From positions 1-22,917 of the forward strand of contig JANBQS010000280.1 in NCBI GenBank assembly GCA_027577415.1: DNA of 22,917 nucleotides, given 5' to 3'. The stretch is from Coemansia sp. RSA 922. Lineage: Eukaryota; Kickxellomycota; Kickxellomycetes; Kickxellales; Kickxellaceae. The notes under the pieces were generated by a model. That model was given only the letters and a program-made list of their open reading frames with translations. It searched no databases and had not been told where the DNA came from. Positions 1 through 8,887 of this stretch are shown one piece after another; positions within the stretch are counted from its first letter, which is position 1; each line of letters opens with the position of its first letter. Position numbers and translations under genes: made by a program.

Positions 1-342
1 AATGCCCGGCAAAAGTACAACGACTGAAGAACCGAACTAGAATAGCAGATATTCCCGACATTGACTAGTCCGTAGTATCGGTCATCGTTGTCTGGCCAGT
101 CGCTGCGCACAGACCCGCCTCCGCCATTAGCCTATGTCAAATGCATAATGAAGAGCAAGGTTAGTACCAAAGGACCGCTTTGTGGTAGTATTCAGACGGG
201 CCCACTATAGTCTCTGGATTCCAGAGTGTCAAATTGGGTTGTCAATGTACAAAGTCTGATACGTTACCAGTGCCGAATTCCCGCTGGTGTTGCTGGCACC
301 TCCATTGGCGCTTCCGCTGCTCATCCATTTCATAAACGACAT
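1..342 (-). CDS. Ubiquitin carboxyl-terminal hydrolase, USP12/USP46 (Ubp9/CreB) type; 5' end only, C-terminus beyond left edge
   Basis: A cysteine protease that removes ubiquitin from proteins; this subfamily normally works with WD40 cofactors. The gene shows only after splicing: exon 1 is 342-268 (25 codons, beginning MSFMKW) and exon 2 is 131-1, with both junctions in phase 0. The joined frame reads a Gly/Ser/Asn-rich start, then [20 protein letters not shown], which is the Cys box of USP enzymes, followed by YFCRA as in USP12/46. The predicted nucleophile is Cys54 and the oxyanion Asn is Asn49. Two usually fixed positions differ: the Thr before Cys is Ile, and the Asn three after it is Ser. 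The frame is also open upstream of 342; I chose the ATG at 342 because fungal relatives start similarly close to the Cys box. The His and Asp boxes lie outside the window. It is divergent from cyclin H. Confidence 0.8.
132..267 (-). other. Intron of the ubiquitin protease gene (136 nt)
   Basis: On the minus strand the donor is CTG|GTAACG at 267, a CTAAC branch point lies at 164-160 and the acceptor is ACATAG at 132. Removing it joins two phase-0 exons and restores a USP Cys box, which is independent support for the boundaries. The retained reading would stop soon after the donor. Confidence 0.8.
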
Positions 343-771
343 TAGAACTGACAACCAGCTACTATAATACACGCAAACAGAGTTTATAAGAAAAAGAAAA
401 GGATAGGGTCGTTTTGAATTGAAAGACAAGGAAGGAGATAAGAGAGAGGCGAGTTCCTGGCTATGAAGAGGGCGAGTTTTGCTAGTAGTGCCACGCGTTA
501 TGCCCTGACTCTTTTTTTTTCTTCCATTTTCTCGCATATTCGTCCATGTCCGCGCGTATACGCAGTGCCCACCCAGTCACTCGGCATTCGGTCCTTGCCT
601 CCTGCTTCGCACGCTTTCGTTACTTTTATTTCGGCTTTTCCCATACGAGTTTAGCTGCGACTGTGAGTACTCTAGCGACACAACCTTGCAGACTAAATAA
701 AAAAAAAAGGACCACTAGTCCACAGTACTCTTTTTATTTATTTTCTACAGCTTATTCTTTATATACAAAAG
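343..771. promoter_or_regulatory. Divergent promoter region between the ubiquitin protease and cyclin H, with a candidate 5'-UTR intron
   Basis: This 429-nt gap separates two genes transcribed away from each other. It holds pyrimidine-rich runs on the plus strand (about 507-535 and 730-750). A candidate intron in the cyclin H leader runs from donor GTGAGT at 663 to the acceptor TTTTCTACAG ending at 750 (88 nt), with CTAAAT at 692 as a possible branch point. It lies outside the coding region, so no protein check is possible. No coding sequence is supported here. Confidence 0.4.
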
Positions 772-1782
772 ATGGCGGACCGACCACAGCTATTTGAGCA
801 GACGTCACAGTACCAGCACTGGCGCTTCACGCGAGAGTCGTTAGCCAAGCTCCGCGCCGAAAACAACCGCTTGGGCGTCGATCGCGTGCTTAGTGGCCTG
901 CGACAAGAGGCAAAAGTGGAGGACCAGGAGACGTCCGATACGCGCATCGCCGAGGCAACAAAAAATCTGTTGACGCCAGAAGAGGAGCTCAAACTCATCG
1001 ACTTTTACTTGCAAAGGATCAAGATCTACGTCACAATCTACCGAGCTAGTAAGCTGCTCAAACCCGATGCTCTGGACAACATAAAGGCGACAGCAATCAA
1101 CTTTATGAAGCGATTCTACCTCCACAACGTCGTCTTTGACTACCAGCCCAAGCACATCATGCTTACGTGCTTTTACTTGGCGACAAAGGTGGAAAACGCG
1201 TTTATGAAGATCGAAGACTTTATCCGGCCCCTGGCTGACGCCGAGGCTAAGCGTGGATCAAAGACCCAGACAAAGAGCGATGACGTGCTGGGACTAGAGT
1301 TCATTGTTATCCAGAGCCTGCAGTTTGAGCTGGCCGTCCACCATCCGTATCGCGCTGCCTATGGCTTTTACCTCGATATGCAGACCTTTATTGACGAGAA
1401 GGACGCGCTTCGAGAAACTTACGAGCGCACTGCCCACTATATTGACAAATCGCTGTACACAGATCTGGTGTTTCATTACCAGCCGTCCCAAATCGCCCTG
1501 GGTGCATTCAAGCTCGCTGCCAAGGAGAAGGACCTCGACATTGACTTGTATCTGACTCAGCGCTTTGACGCGCGCTCGCTCGAGCTGTTGTATAGCGTAC
1601 TTGACGAGATTCAGGATGGAATCACGACCTTTGCAGCCACGTCAAATGACGAAGCGAAAGCAATCGATCGCAAGCTAATTCTCTGTCTCAATCCCGAAAA
1701 GAACCCAAACAGTACATTGTACAAGAGAACCGTTGCTGTTCAAGGTGACGTGCCCTATGTGTCAGACTCGGACTCGGACTAG
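772..1782 (+). CDS. CCL1: Cyclin H, regulatory subunit of the CDK-activating kinase and TFIIH
   Basis: Partner of the CDK7/Kin28-type kinase within TFIIH, acting in the nucleus in RNA polymerase II CTD phosphorylation and CDK activation. The 336-residue single-exon product begins with the family's N-terminal pattern (HWRF at 16-19, then a LAKLRAENN helix). The first cyclin fold spans about 70-190, with FMKRFYLHN at 111-119 and LTCFYLATKVEN at 131-142, where human cyclin H has closely similar sequence. HHPYRA at 190-195 opens the second fold, about 195-290. The tail ends in an acidic Ser-Asp repeat. Length is close to human cyclin H (323 residues). The ATG at 772 is preceded by AAAAG, and the family N-terminus follows immediately, so this start is secure. 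It converges with NF-YB, whose stop lies 192 nt away. Confidence 0.95.
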   Translation: MADRPQLFEQTSQYQHWRFTRESLAKLRAENNRLGVDRVLSGLRQEAKVEDQETSDTRIAEATKNLLTPEEELKLIDFYLQRIKIYVTIYRASKLLKPDALDNIKATAINFMKRFYLHNVVFDYQPKHIMLTCFYLATKVENAFMKIEDFIRPLADAEAKRGSKTQTKSDDVLGLEFIVIQSLQFELAVHHPYRAAYGFYLDMQTFIDEKDALRETYERTAHYIDKSLYTDLVFHYQPSQIALGAFKLAAKEKDLDIDLYLTQRFDARSLELLYSVLDEIQDGITTFAATSNDEAKAIDRKLILCLNPEKNPNSTLYKRTVAVQGDVPYVSDSDSD

Positions 1783-1819
1783 CTTGCATCGTGGGTTTCT
1801 ACAAGCCCGGGTTGCGATA

Positions 1820-1825
1820 AATAAA
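1820..1825 (+). terminator. Polyadenylation signal of cyclin H (AATAAA)
   Basis: A canonical AATAAA hexamer sits 38 nt after the cyclin H stop codon, in AT-rich DNA suited to cleavage. This is seen directly; its use is inferred. Confidence 0.5.
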
Positions 1826-1974
1826 GATATATAAATATAAGAGTAGACGAGGAGGAAAAAAAAGGCGTAAGAAGATGCGTATGTAAACTTGCGGAATTGG
1901 CAACGCTGACAGTCAAACCAGGCCGACTGGCAGATTGTGTAGTGAATGAGAGACTGATAGGGTGTTTGTTGTCG

Positions 1975-2523
1975 CTAGCCGTAGTAGGAATTTTGCTGAC
2001 CAGGCTGGTTCATATAGGCAGACATATTGGCTGCGTCGGCGTCGCCGCCGTGTACATCCATATGGTCTACCGATCCGCCCAGACTAGCTAGCGCCGCCGA
2101 CATTGACAGCGACCCAGGGCGAGCATTGACCGGAGGCGACGCCGAGTCCTCGCCCCGCATACCTACAGACACGTCGTCCTTGTCCCTTTCGACCTTGATA
2201 GAATCCCGGTACTTTTCCAAGTATTTTTTCAGCACTTCTGCGTAGTTTTCAAACCCAAGCGACTGCATTGCCCACAGTACGTCTTCGCCATTAATAGTCT
2301 TTCGCTTCTCCTGCTGACACCTGTCGCTCGCCTCGCTAGTAATAAACGAAATAAACTCTGACACGCACTCTTGCACTGTCTCCTTTGCCTCTTTGGCTAT
2401 TTTGGCGTTATCTGGCAGCGCTCGCTTCATTATCCGCGCCACGTTGGCTATTGGCAGAAACCGGTCTTGCTCTTTGACGTCCTCGTATTCGTCGCCATGC
2501 ATGCCTTGGTCGTTGGCTGACAT
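1975..2523 (-). CDS. HAP3: NF-YB / Hap3, histone-fold subunit of the CCAAT-binding factor
   Basis: With NF-YC/Hap5 it forms a histone-like dimer that recruits NF-YA/Hap2 and binds CCAAT boxes. The 182-residue product carries the NF-YB histone fold at about 21-110: [18 protein letters not shown], then the [20 protein letters not shown] helix, the [18 protein letters not shown] segment and the C-terminal [10 protein letters not shown] helix. This is nearly unchanged from animals to fungi. After the fold comes a Ser/Gly/Asp/Asn-rich tail of about 70 residues ending QQNSYYG. The frame is open a further 25 codons upstream (to 2598), but I chose the ATG at 2523 because it is 20 residues from the conserved block, has a short acidic lead like other NF-YB proteins, and a TATA element lies between the two ATGs. 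Single exon. Confidence 0.96.
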   Translation of the reverse strand: MSANDQGMHGDEYEDVKEQDRFLPIANVARIMKRALPDNAKIAKEAKETVQECVSEFISFITSEASDRCQQEKRKTINGEDVLWAMQSLGFENYAEVLKKYLEKYRDSIKVERDKDDVSVGMRGEDSASPPVNARPGSLSMSAALASLGGSVDHMDVHGGDADAANMSAYMNQPGQQNSYYG

Positions 2524-2565
2524 TTCTTTAATCGTGAGTGCAGATTGAGAGCGCAAATTACGAAA

Positions 2566-2571
2566 TATATA
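2566..2571 (-). promoter_or_regulatory. TATA-like element of NF-YB
   Basis: The minus strand reads CCTATATATTTCG, 43-48 nt before the ATG at 2523. It would place transcription start just ahead of that ATG and downstream of the alternative ATG at 2598, which favours the shorter protein. The element is seen; its function is inferred. Confidence 0.4.
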
Positions 2572-2627
2572 GGAAAGAAAAAGATTGCAAATTAGCACAC
2601 TTTAAAAACTCCATCAATAATTAAAGT

Positions 2628-2662
2628 CACGTGGCGCAGCCCCTTATCTGGACCCCGCCAAT
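2628..2662. promoter_or_regulatory. CACGTG box (2628-2633) and CCAAT box (2658-2662) upstream of NF-YB
   Basis: A perfect CACGTG palindrome lies 105 nt before the NF-YB start and a CCAAT pentamer 135 nt before it. CCAAT is the site bound by the NF-Y complex itself, so control by its own product is possible. Both motifs are short and occur by chance. Confidence 0.35.
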
Positions 2663-2838
2663 TTGATTGACAGATCTGTACAATCCTGTGATTAAGGTCA
2701 AGGAAAATAGCCAGACGAATGCCACGTTGCAGCGGAATAAAATACAGGAATAGTCGAAAATTCTAGCGATGCACAAACACACGTACACGCACCCACGCAC
2801 TATACCAAGTTAGCAATGTTGTCATCAAAAAAATAAAA

Positions 2839-2942
2839 GGGAGGGAGGGGTGGGAGTCTGCACTCATTAAATCCCAACTCCCAGATATACTGTTATGCAC
2901 GCATTTGGTTGGGAAGTGTAGATGGGGATGGGGAGATGGGGG
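2839..2942 (+). other. Two G-rich clusters with G-quadruplex potential
   Basis: At 2839-2854 four runs of three or four G are separated by single bases (pattern GGG-A-GGG-A-GGGG-T-GGG), an ideal quadruplex motif. At 2911-2942 there are runs of 3, 4, 4 and 5 G with loops of 10, 2 and 4. They lie 315-420 nt upstream of the NF-YB start, on the template strand for that gene. Confidence 0.6.
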
Positions 2943-4460
2943 CCGATCGGCGATTTTGAGGCAAATCCAAATTATAAACTGCTGGCGTATGACGATCCAG
3001 GCGATTAGGACACGTGTACATGTTACTAAACTGATAGCAAGCCATTACAGACGATTTGATCATTTAGTGCACTAGTTCTCATATATAGTATAGGGTTGTA
3101 TACGTCTCATGTTTCGCGTGTAAACAGTTTTCTAGCAATGTTGATATCACGATCTGTCTTGATGATACGGCATGTTATTTTGTCGGCGAAGAGGCAATCC
3201 CCCAAAATAAACTCAGCAAATCATGCATGTGAGCCGCTTTGAGTAGTCAACATGTACTCAGAAAGCGCCAAGCAAAAGAATGTTTTATTATTTATTATTT
3301 TATTTTTTTGCGACCAGTTGGCAATTAAGCAACGCGTGAGAAATTTTGTAGCATTGGCAATCAGCGAAAATCTGCTGTCATCCTAAAGTAGCTTAATTGA
3401 ACATGTGACTGATACGAATCAGCAGGCCCTCTTGGATGTTGCCCAGAAAAAACAAAAACAAAATCCAATGCACTCTTGGAGAAAGAGAAGCAGGTGGTCA
3501 TGCCGAGGTGACAATGTAATTCCGCTCTGCAGACATGTCTTTCTATGCTGCTCTTGTGTGCGGGGTTCTGGCTCGGGGCCAGAAAAATAAATGGCAGCAT
3601 TTCCACACACCCGATATGCGAAAAGTGCACTTTGCTAGTATATGCCATACACAATGCTCTATTCTGCAGTGACAACCCGCGGTAAAAAGAAAATTTTGGC
3701 CTAATTTATTTATCTCATCTTGTTTGTTTGCCGAGCCAGCTGCAGACAACCAAGCCCTCTTCTATCGAATTACACTTATTCACGTGTCTTGAGTTCTGCT
3801 TTGTCACAACACAATCAGCCAGAATGAGAATAAGCAAGCCAACAGAACAAACAAAGATAGCACAGCTCATTTTTTGACATTGTGCATTTACACACAATGG
3901 AGATACAGGAAATTGCAATTGAAAACTAGCCGGACACACGCCGGCGATCGCAACGTAGTCGACACTGCTTTGAGGCTGATGACCAGGGGAGCCCGAAGTG
4001 CTAAGGCTTAGCAAAAAAAAGTGAATGAGATAAGATAGACGACAATGGCAAGTGCGGCAAGCAACTGCAAATGGCTTGCAGACAATAGCACGCCTCGCCG
4101 CCAGGAATAATAAAGGGCAAAAATACGTATTCAAGAATATAGATAGCAAGCTACCAATGCAGACCAAAAAAATAAAATAAAAGACTAATTTAAAGTGGCG
4201 ACAACAATGCCCGCATATCGTACGGCATCTAAAGCTAACAAGACACAAATCAAAAGAATGTCCGAGAGAATCGTAGAAAGGAAATGGTATAACGATGCGC
4301 AACAAAGAAAAAAACGAATTAGAGATGGTAAAGGGAAAAATCATTACAGCAAGGCCACGAAGAGCGAGATGTCGTCGCTATCTGGCACAGGCACGATACG
4401 TAATTAAACGAGGAGGGAATTGAGCGAGTAGCGAGTGCGAGAGTGATAACGGAGAGGTGG
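2943..4460. other. Intergenic stretch without a supported gene
   Basis: About 1.5 kb, AT-rich in parts (TTATT repeats at 3282-3305). CACGTG occurs at 3011-3016 and 3781-3786. The part from about 3700 to 4460 is purine-rich on the plus strand, which leaves a long but low-complexity frame open on the minus strand. I see no RNA gene signature and no spliced coding frame. The left part is the promoter side of NF-YB and the right part the 3' side of the 4461-6623 gene. Confidence 0.6.
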
Positions 4461-6623
4461 TTACATGTACCCCTCTGATCCAGGGCGAGATCCAGAGCCG
4501 TCAGACAGGCTGTCCATATCAATGTCCTCTTCGGGGTCGTGGTGGTACGAGCGGTCAACTGCCATGTACTCCATATCCAGCATAAATGTGGGCACATCTG
4601 GTGGAGGCAAGACGCCACCGCTCAAGTTAGGGTCAGTGGGGCGCGGCGTGCGCTTGGGGCGCAGCGTGTCCAAGTGCCGAAAGAGCTTATTGAATGTGTG
4701 TGACCGCCACGGCAACCCGCCAACTTTGACCTCGCCTTCCTCGTCCGTATGCTCAGGACTCATAACCGACGGTACAAAGCACAGCTGTGTGTCAAAGTCG
4801 GGTGGCAAAAACGGGTACTGTGCCTGATCAAAGACTTTGCGCCGCCCGGCTGCCTTTTTAATGCGCCGAGCGCGCCGCCGATCGCGCTGCTGCTTCAGCA
4901 TTGCTTTGTCGTCAGTGGTACGGTGCTTGGCTTTGAGCGAGCTAAAGTAGACACCCAGTCCATGCTCGATGCGCTCATACGTGCCGCCATAGCTTGCGTA
5001 GAACGCTTGCACAATGTGGTGCGTGGCTTGGGCGTTGCGCGGCGCCTTGAATGACTGCTGGTAGTCCCACTGCGCGCCTGGATGAGCAATAAAGTGGTGG
5101 TCGACAAATGCCCGGATGTTGGCCTGGAACCGGTTCTTCTCGACCTTTTGCTGGGATATGACACTACCGCTGCCAGCCCCACCGCTCTGGCTGCCGTTGT
5201 ACGACCGGCTAACGCTAGGTGTCGGGTTGCTTCTGGAGCCTAGAGGCCCAACGCTCGACCCAGGTGACGACCCTCTGGCATTAGGTGTCAACGCACTGGT
5301 GGCAGCACCACCAGTGGTTGATGGTGGCACAGTGCGAGCAAGTCCAGAAATGCTCGGCAAAGGCGACCCGTGGTGAGGGGGCGATGGCTTTGACACTGTT
5401 GAAAACATTGTAGATCCCAGAGAGGCTGCCGATGAGTAGGGCGAGGCGCTGGCGGCACTCGCGCGCTGCGATATGGAACTCCGCGGGTGAATTACATGAG
5501 GATGTGCAGCAGACGACGTGCGGATGGGCGGCAGCGATATTGGCCGCTCAACATGCTGGCCTGGGTGCTGGTGGTGATAGGGGTGCATCCTAGGTGGCGA
5601 GCCAGTAGCCTGATGCGCGGGGTACTGCTGGTTGGTCTGCTGTTGATAGGGCGTGGGGGCCAGACTAAGGCCAGACAACCTCTGCTGCTGCTGCTGGTGG
5701 TGACTAGGGTGGCCTGATCTGACGCTGGAGAAGTGCAGAGGGGGAGCAGACGAGGTAGATGCAGAATTCGAGGATTGGAGCTGCTGCTGCTGGCTTCTGG
5801 GCTGTCCATGGGTCTGCACTAGTGGCGGTGAGCGAATCCTGGGCGCTACACCCCCCGCATGACCGGTACGTGCCATTGTGCCTGGTGGCAATGAGGGCGG
5901 CGGTGTGGAATAGGCGTTTGTGGCGGGGTTTCGCGACCTAGGATGCTGGAACTCATGGGCGTAGTGAGGGTGTGAGCCACGTCGAGAGTCGCTGATATAT
6001 GCTGGGTCGTTAGCGGCATTGTCGTACTGCAAGCTATGCATCCTGGGTGAGGCTGACGCTTCGGCAGAAGTTGTAGATGGCGACATTGGTGGACCAAATG
6101 TGGCGCCTTTTGGTGGGGTTGCAGATGCTATCGAGCTAGGCGGTTCCTCGCGACGCGAGACAATGTTGGTCAGGGTCGGAGGCACTGCGGGGATAGGGTG
6201 TGTAGGCGACCATTTATGCGATTGCGAGCGCTGCGTGGTGTCCAGCGGGGCGGCAGAGGCCGGGCGACGCTCAGGCAGTAGTTGTTGTTGATATGGGAGA
6301 GCTGTGCGCTGCGGGGCAGGCTGGTGGCGCATGGTGGTTAGCACATAATCAACTGTTGATTGTAGGCGAACAACGTCGGCAGCTATGCGGTCTTGCTTAG
6401 CCAAAAGGCGCTCCAATAGTTCGTGAATGCCAACGTGCTCCACAGGGTTGTCGGCGGTGGCTAGAACGGAGCCGGTGCCAGAATCCGCATCGACCTCTTG
6501 TTCATGGTCGGCTCCAGCGCCCGAGTCAGACTCTGCCAGGTTCGAGTTAGATAATACCGGTATAGGAGATGAGGAGTGGCGCTCGTCGGTGCGCTGTCGC
6601 TTGCTGCCGTCGAAACTCGACAT
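4461..6623 (-). CDS. Uncharacterised Ser/Pro/Gln-rich nuclear-type protein with a conserved-looking C-terminal basic domain
   Basis: A 720-residue single-exon protein that I do not recognise. In order: a basic start resembling a nuclear signal (SKRQRTDER, 7-15); an acidic stretch (30-55); a short coiled coil or helix (about 63-98); a long low-complexity region rich in Ser, Pro, Gln and His (about 100-490), with Gln runs coded by mixed CAG/CAA; a compact ordered segment (about 492-600) containing NRFQANIRAFVDHH, an aromatic stretch around YASYGGTYERIEHGLGVYF, and a strongly basic patch RDRRRARRIKKAAGRRK; a Pro/Trp-containing block (603-660); and an acidic tail (696-713). This layout suits a transcription regulator or chromatin-associated protein, but no known DNA-binding fold is evident. 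The ATG at 6623 follows about 370 nt with no other ATG. No other gene lies within 1.9 kb on either side. Confidence 0.85.
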   Translation of the reverse strand: MSSFDGSKRQRTDERHSSSPIPVLSNSNLAESDSGAGADHEQEVDADSGTGSVLATADNPVEHVGIHELLERLLAKQDRIAADVVRLQSTVDYVLTTMRHQPAPQRTALPYQQQLLPERRPASAAPLDTTQRSQSHKWSPTHPIPAVPPTLTNIVSRREEPPSSIASATPPKGATFGPPMSPSTTSAEASASPRMHSLQYDNAANDPAYISDSRRGSHPHYAHEFQHPRSRNPATNAYSTPPPSLPPGTMARTGHAGGVAPRIRSPPLVQTHGQPRSQQQQLQSSNSASTSSAPPLHFSSVRSGHPSHHQQQQQRLSGLSLAPTPYQQQTNQQYPAHQATGSPPRMHPYHHQHPGQHVERPISLPPIRTSSAAHPHVIHPRSSISQRASAASASPYSSAASLGSTMFSTVSKPSPPHHGSPLPSISGLARTVPPSTTGGAATSALTPNARGSSPGSSVGPLGSRSNPTPSVSRSYNGSQSGGAGSGSVISQQKVEKNRFQANIRAFVDHHFIAHPGAQWDYQQSFKAPRNAQATHHIVQAFYASYGGTYERIEHGLGVYFSSLKAKHRTTDDKAMLKQQRDRRRARRIKKAAGRRKVFDQAQYPFLPPDFDTQLCFVPSVMSPEHTDEEGEVKVGGLPWRSHTFNKLFRHLDTLRPKRTPRPTDPNLSGGVLPPPDVPTFMLDMEYMAVDRSYHHDPEEDIDMDSLSDGSGSRPGSEGYM

Positions 6624-6991
6624 GTGGCTAAGGCAGCAGGAAAAGGGCTAAACAGCCGAGAGTAAGATGTACTTTGAAGAATATGGCTATCGAGGTCCAG
6701 TATGCTCGAGAAGCCAGGAAAGCCTTAGCGACGTTCAGGGAGGGAAGAGGCCCAGTGGAGTTGCAGCAGAGCGGATAGCAGCGCGAATGAGAGCCAGTTT
6801 GGAACTACAGGCTAGCGCCAGTCGATCTTATTTGTTTTGTAACCTGTCGAACTCGGTTGAATCGCTAACGACTTGGAAGCGTCTGAGAAGAGAAGAATAA
6901 ACACAATATAGTAACGCGGCGGGAGAATCGCAGAGGCACAAATACGGAAGAAAGAGTCGGCAAAGAGTGAAACGTTAGGTATGTCGCACTA
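6624..6991 (-). promoter_or_regulatory. ATG-free 5' leader of the 4461-6623 gene, with a candidate splice acceptor at 6883
   Basis: Reading the minus strand, no ATG occurs from 6991 down to the start codon at 6623. A strong pyrimidine tract ends in CTTCTCTTCTCAG, with AG at 6884-6883. An ACCTAAC sequence near 6971-6977 could be a branch point, though far from the acceptor. The best matching donor upstream is CCT|GTAAGT at 7761. A leader intron 7761-6883 is therefore possible but unproven. Confidence 0.35.
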
Positions 6992-8749
6992 CATGTTCTT
7001 ACAACGAGAGCAGGTGGATCGAAATAGAGACGCAAATGACAGTGATTAGTAAATAAGTGAACTGTAAACAAACATGCGGATACAAGCGGTTGCATATGTA
7101 CAAGTAAGGGACAAACGGGATCACTTGCCGGCAGATAAAGTGAAGGAATTGTAGACACTGAAAGAAAGCAAGCAGGCAAAGGTGTAGGCAAAGTTGCGTG
7201 CCAAAAAAGAGGCGAATAAAGCAACAAAGGGTAGTCAAGGTATGCAATAATGCAGAACCAAAGAGGTCAAAAAAAAGCCCAATAAGGAAAAGTGCGATGG
7301 GTAGGCGGACGATAATCGATGAACAAACGGAGCTAGAAAACCAAGAACCTTTCCCAGGGCCGGCCTTGAAGCGCGTGCCTGAATAAAGAAATCAAGGCGA
7401 ATGGCAAAACAGCGACAGAGCGAACAGAGCCAGCGGATGCTGCGGCAAAGCCCCCAGGCGCTCGTTTATATGGAGAAAGGGGGAAGGAGAGCAGTGACAT
7501 TACCCGCCTACAGGCGGCTGCAGTCGACTTTGAGAGCGTGACCGTGTATTTGTTTTCAGGGCATTGTGCGTTCAGGCTTGCATCCAGCCCAGCGGCAAGT
7601 CTAAATGCACACGGGGGTAGGTGGAGTTGGCATTGACCGCCACTAATTTGCTGGCAAAATAAGTCGCTATGGAGGGTAGATGTGGCAAGGATCGCCTGTC
7701 AAAAAGTAGTGGCCTCCTCATGCGCACTTTCAAGGCGACTGGCATTCTGCGGTAAACTTACAGGATGCTGTTACGCATCGCTAGAGGGCGCGTAGGAGCG
7801 AGAAGCAGAGTCATAAGTGCAGGCATAGGAGGGAGGAGGGCATTGTTGAAGGGCGCGCGAGCCAATATATGCGCTGCACGCTGGCAGGAAGCGAAAATTG
7901 TGGCTGCTTAATAAGGCTGGATGGGGAATGTGTGCAGAGGTAAACAGCCAGGCAGGGGCATACATGTAGTAGGCAGGGCAACGAAGGGACTCTAGCTCTG
8001 GCCCTCGGCACGGTCTGCGAGGGCAGTAGAGCCTAATATTTGGCAAGTAGAAACGGGGTGTGGGGATAAGGTAAGCATATGCGATCAAGGGCGGAATAGG
8101 CATGGCTTTGGCTGGGATTCAGCCGGTGGGACGAGCGTGTGTGCTACTGCTAACAACAAGGGGCGCCGAATCGGGCTCAGGGTGAGTAACGTACGTGTAA
8201 GGTGAGTGTATTTGTGAGTGTGTATACGTGGCGTGGCGGGCGTGGGCAAGGGACACCGGGATAGCGGGCAGTCTGGGGCGAAGGGAGACGGCAGCGATGA
8301 GCGAGCCCAAAAGAAATAGGAACAAGAAAGAAGACGAAATACAGACGTAATGTATAAAAAGAACAGAAAGAGCCGGGAGTGGAGAAGGATGGTGTGCCGT
8401 TTTTTGCGACCATGGGAGGCGTATTAAATTAATGTACTTTTTGGCTCACGGCAAAGGTGCCTTGTTTGCTTGGCCAAGACGCGCCCAAGGGCTAGTTGCC
8501 TGGGGGGGTGGGTGAGACGGGTGGGTCGCCAACATCCAGTCCCAGAAAAAGGCGAAAACGGGGCACGAGCAGCAAAGGCGCCGTGCCTGTCTTTTGGCCC
8601 TTTTCTCGCTCACTCGCCTGCTTACTCGTGCTACCTCAGTTCGCGCAAGCAACCGGTTGCACTTTGGCTTAGAGTGACGGACGGAGGAGTGAGCAAGGGT
8701 TGTTGATCTGGTCGCACAGTCTGTGAGAGACAGAAGTGCAAGGGTGGCC
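6992..8749. other. Long purine-biased non-coding stretch
   Basis: No coding frame is supported. The plus strand is purine-rich (so the minus strand is C/T-rich) from about 6900 to 8400, as expected for promoter and leader of the gene to the left. The minus strand has CCATATAAACGAG near 7463-7475, a possible TATA element, and the plus strand has TATAAAAA at 8353-8360. A small inverted repeat CCGCCT-AC-AGGCGG lies near 7504-7517. From about 8585 the bias switches to C/T on the plus strand, ahead of the possible exon at 8750. Confidence 0.45.
8502..8525 (+). other. G-quadruplex motif
   Basis: Four G runs (7, 3, 3 and 3) with loops T, TGAGAC and T on the plus strand, near the point where strand composition switches between the two divergent transcription directions. 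Confidence 0.5.
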
Positions 8750-8887
8750 ATGTCTACCGCACAGTCCATTTTCGAGCACCACACACTGTCTGTCAACGTG
8801 GATGCTCACAAGTCGTTCAAGAAGGGCAACGAAAGAGGGGGCTGCTCGCTGCCCACCCCTCTTCGCTCACTACGCTCTTCAGCGGCT
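8750..8887 (+). CDS. Possible first exon of an unrecognised spliced or broken gene
   Basis: From an ATG in fair context (GGCC before it) 46 codons read MSTAQSIFEHHTLSVNVDAH and onward through a KSFKKGNERGG segment, with codon choice like the real genes nearby, and end exactly in phase at a consensus donor, GCT|GTGAGT. C/T-rich sequence sits upstream as expected for a promoter. I could not find a convincing second exon: acceptor-like sites near 8978, 9285 and others lead to short frames that stop. Just downstream lies what looks like a decayed retroelement, so the gene could be interrupted by it. No homology is recognised, and chance remains possible. Confidence 0.3.

Noticed and set aside
3715..4344. 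A 209-codon open frame on the minus strand, rich in Cys, Phe, Leu and Ser
   Set aside because: It lies in purine-biased 3' DNA of the neighbouring gene; the composition alone keeps the frame open. No motif, no ordered hydrophobic pattern beyond T-rich codons, and no promoter.
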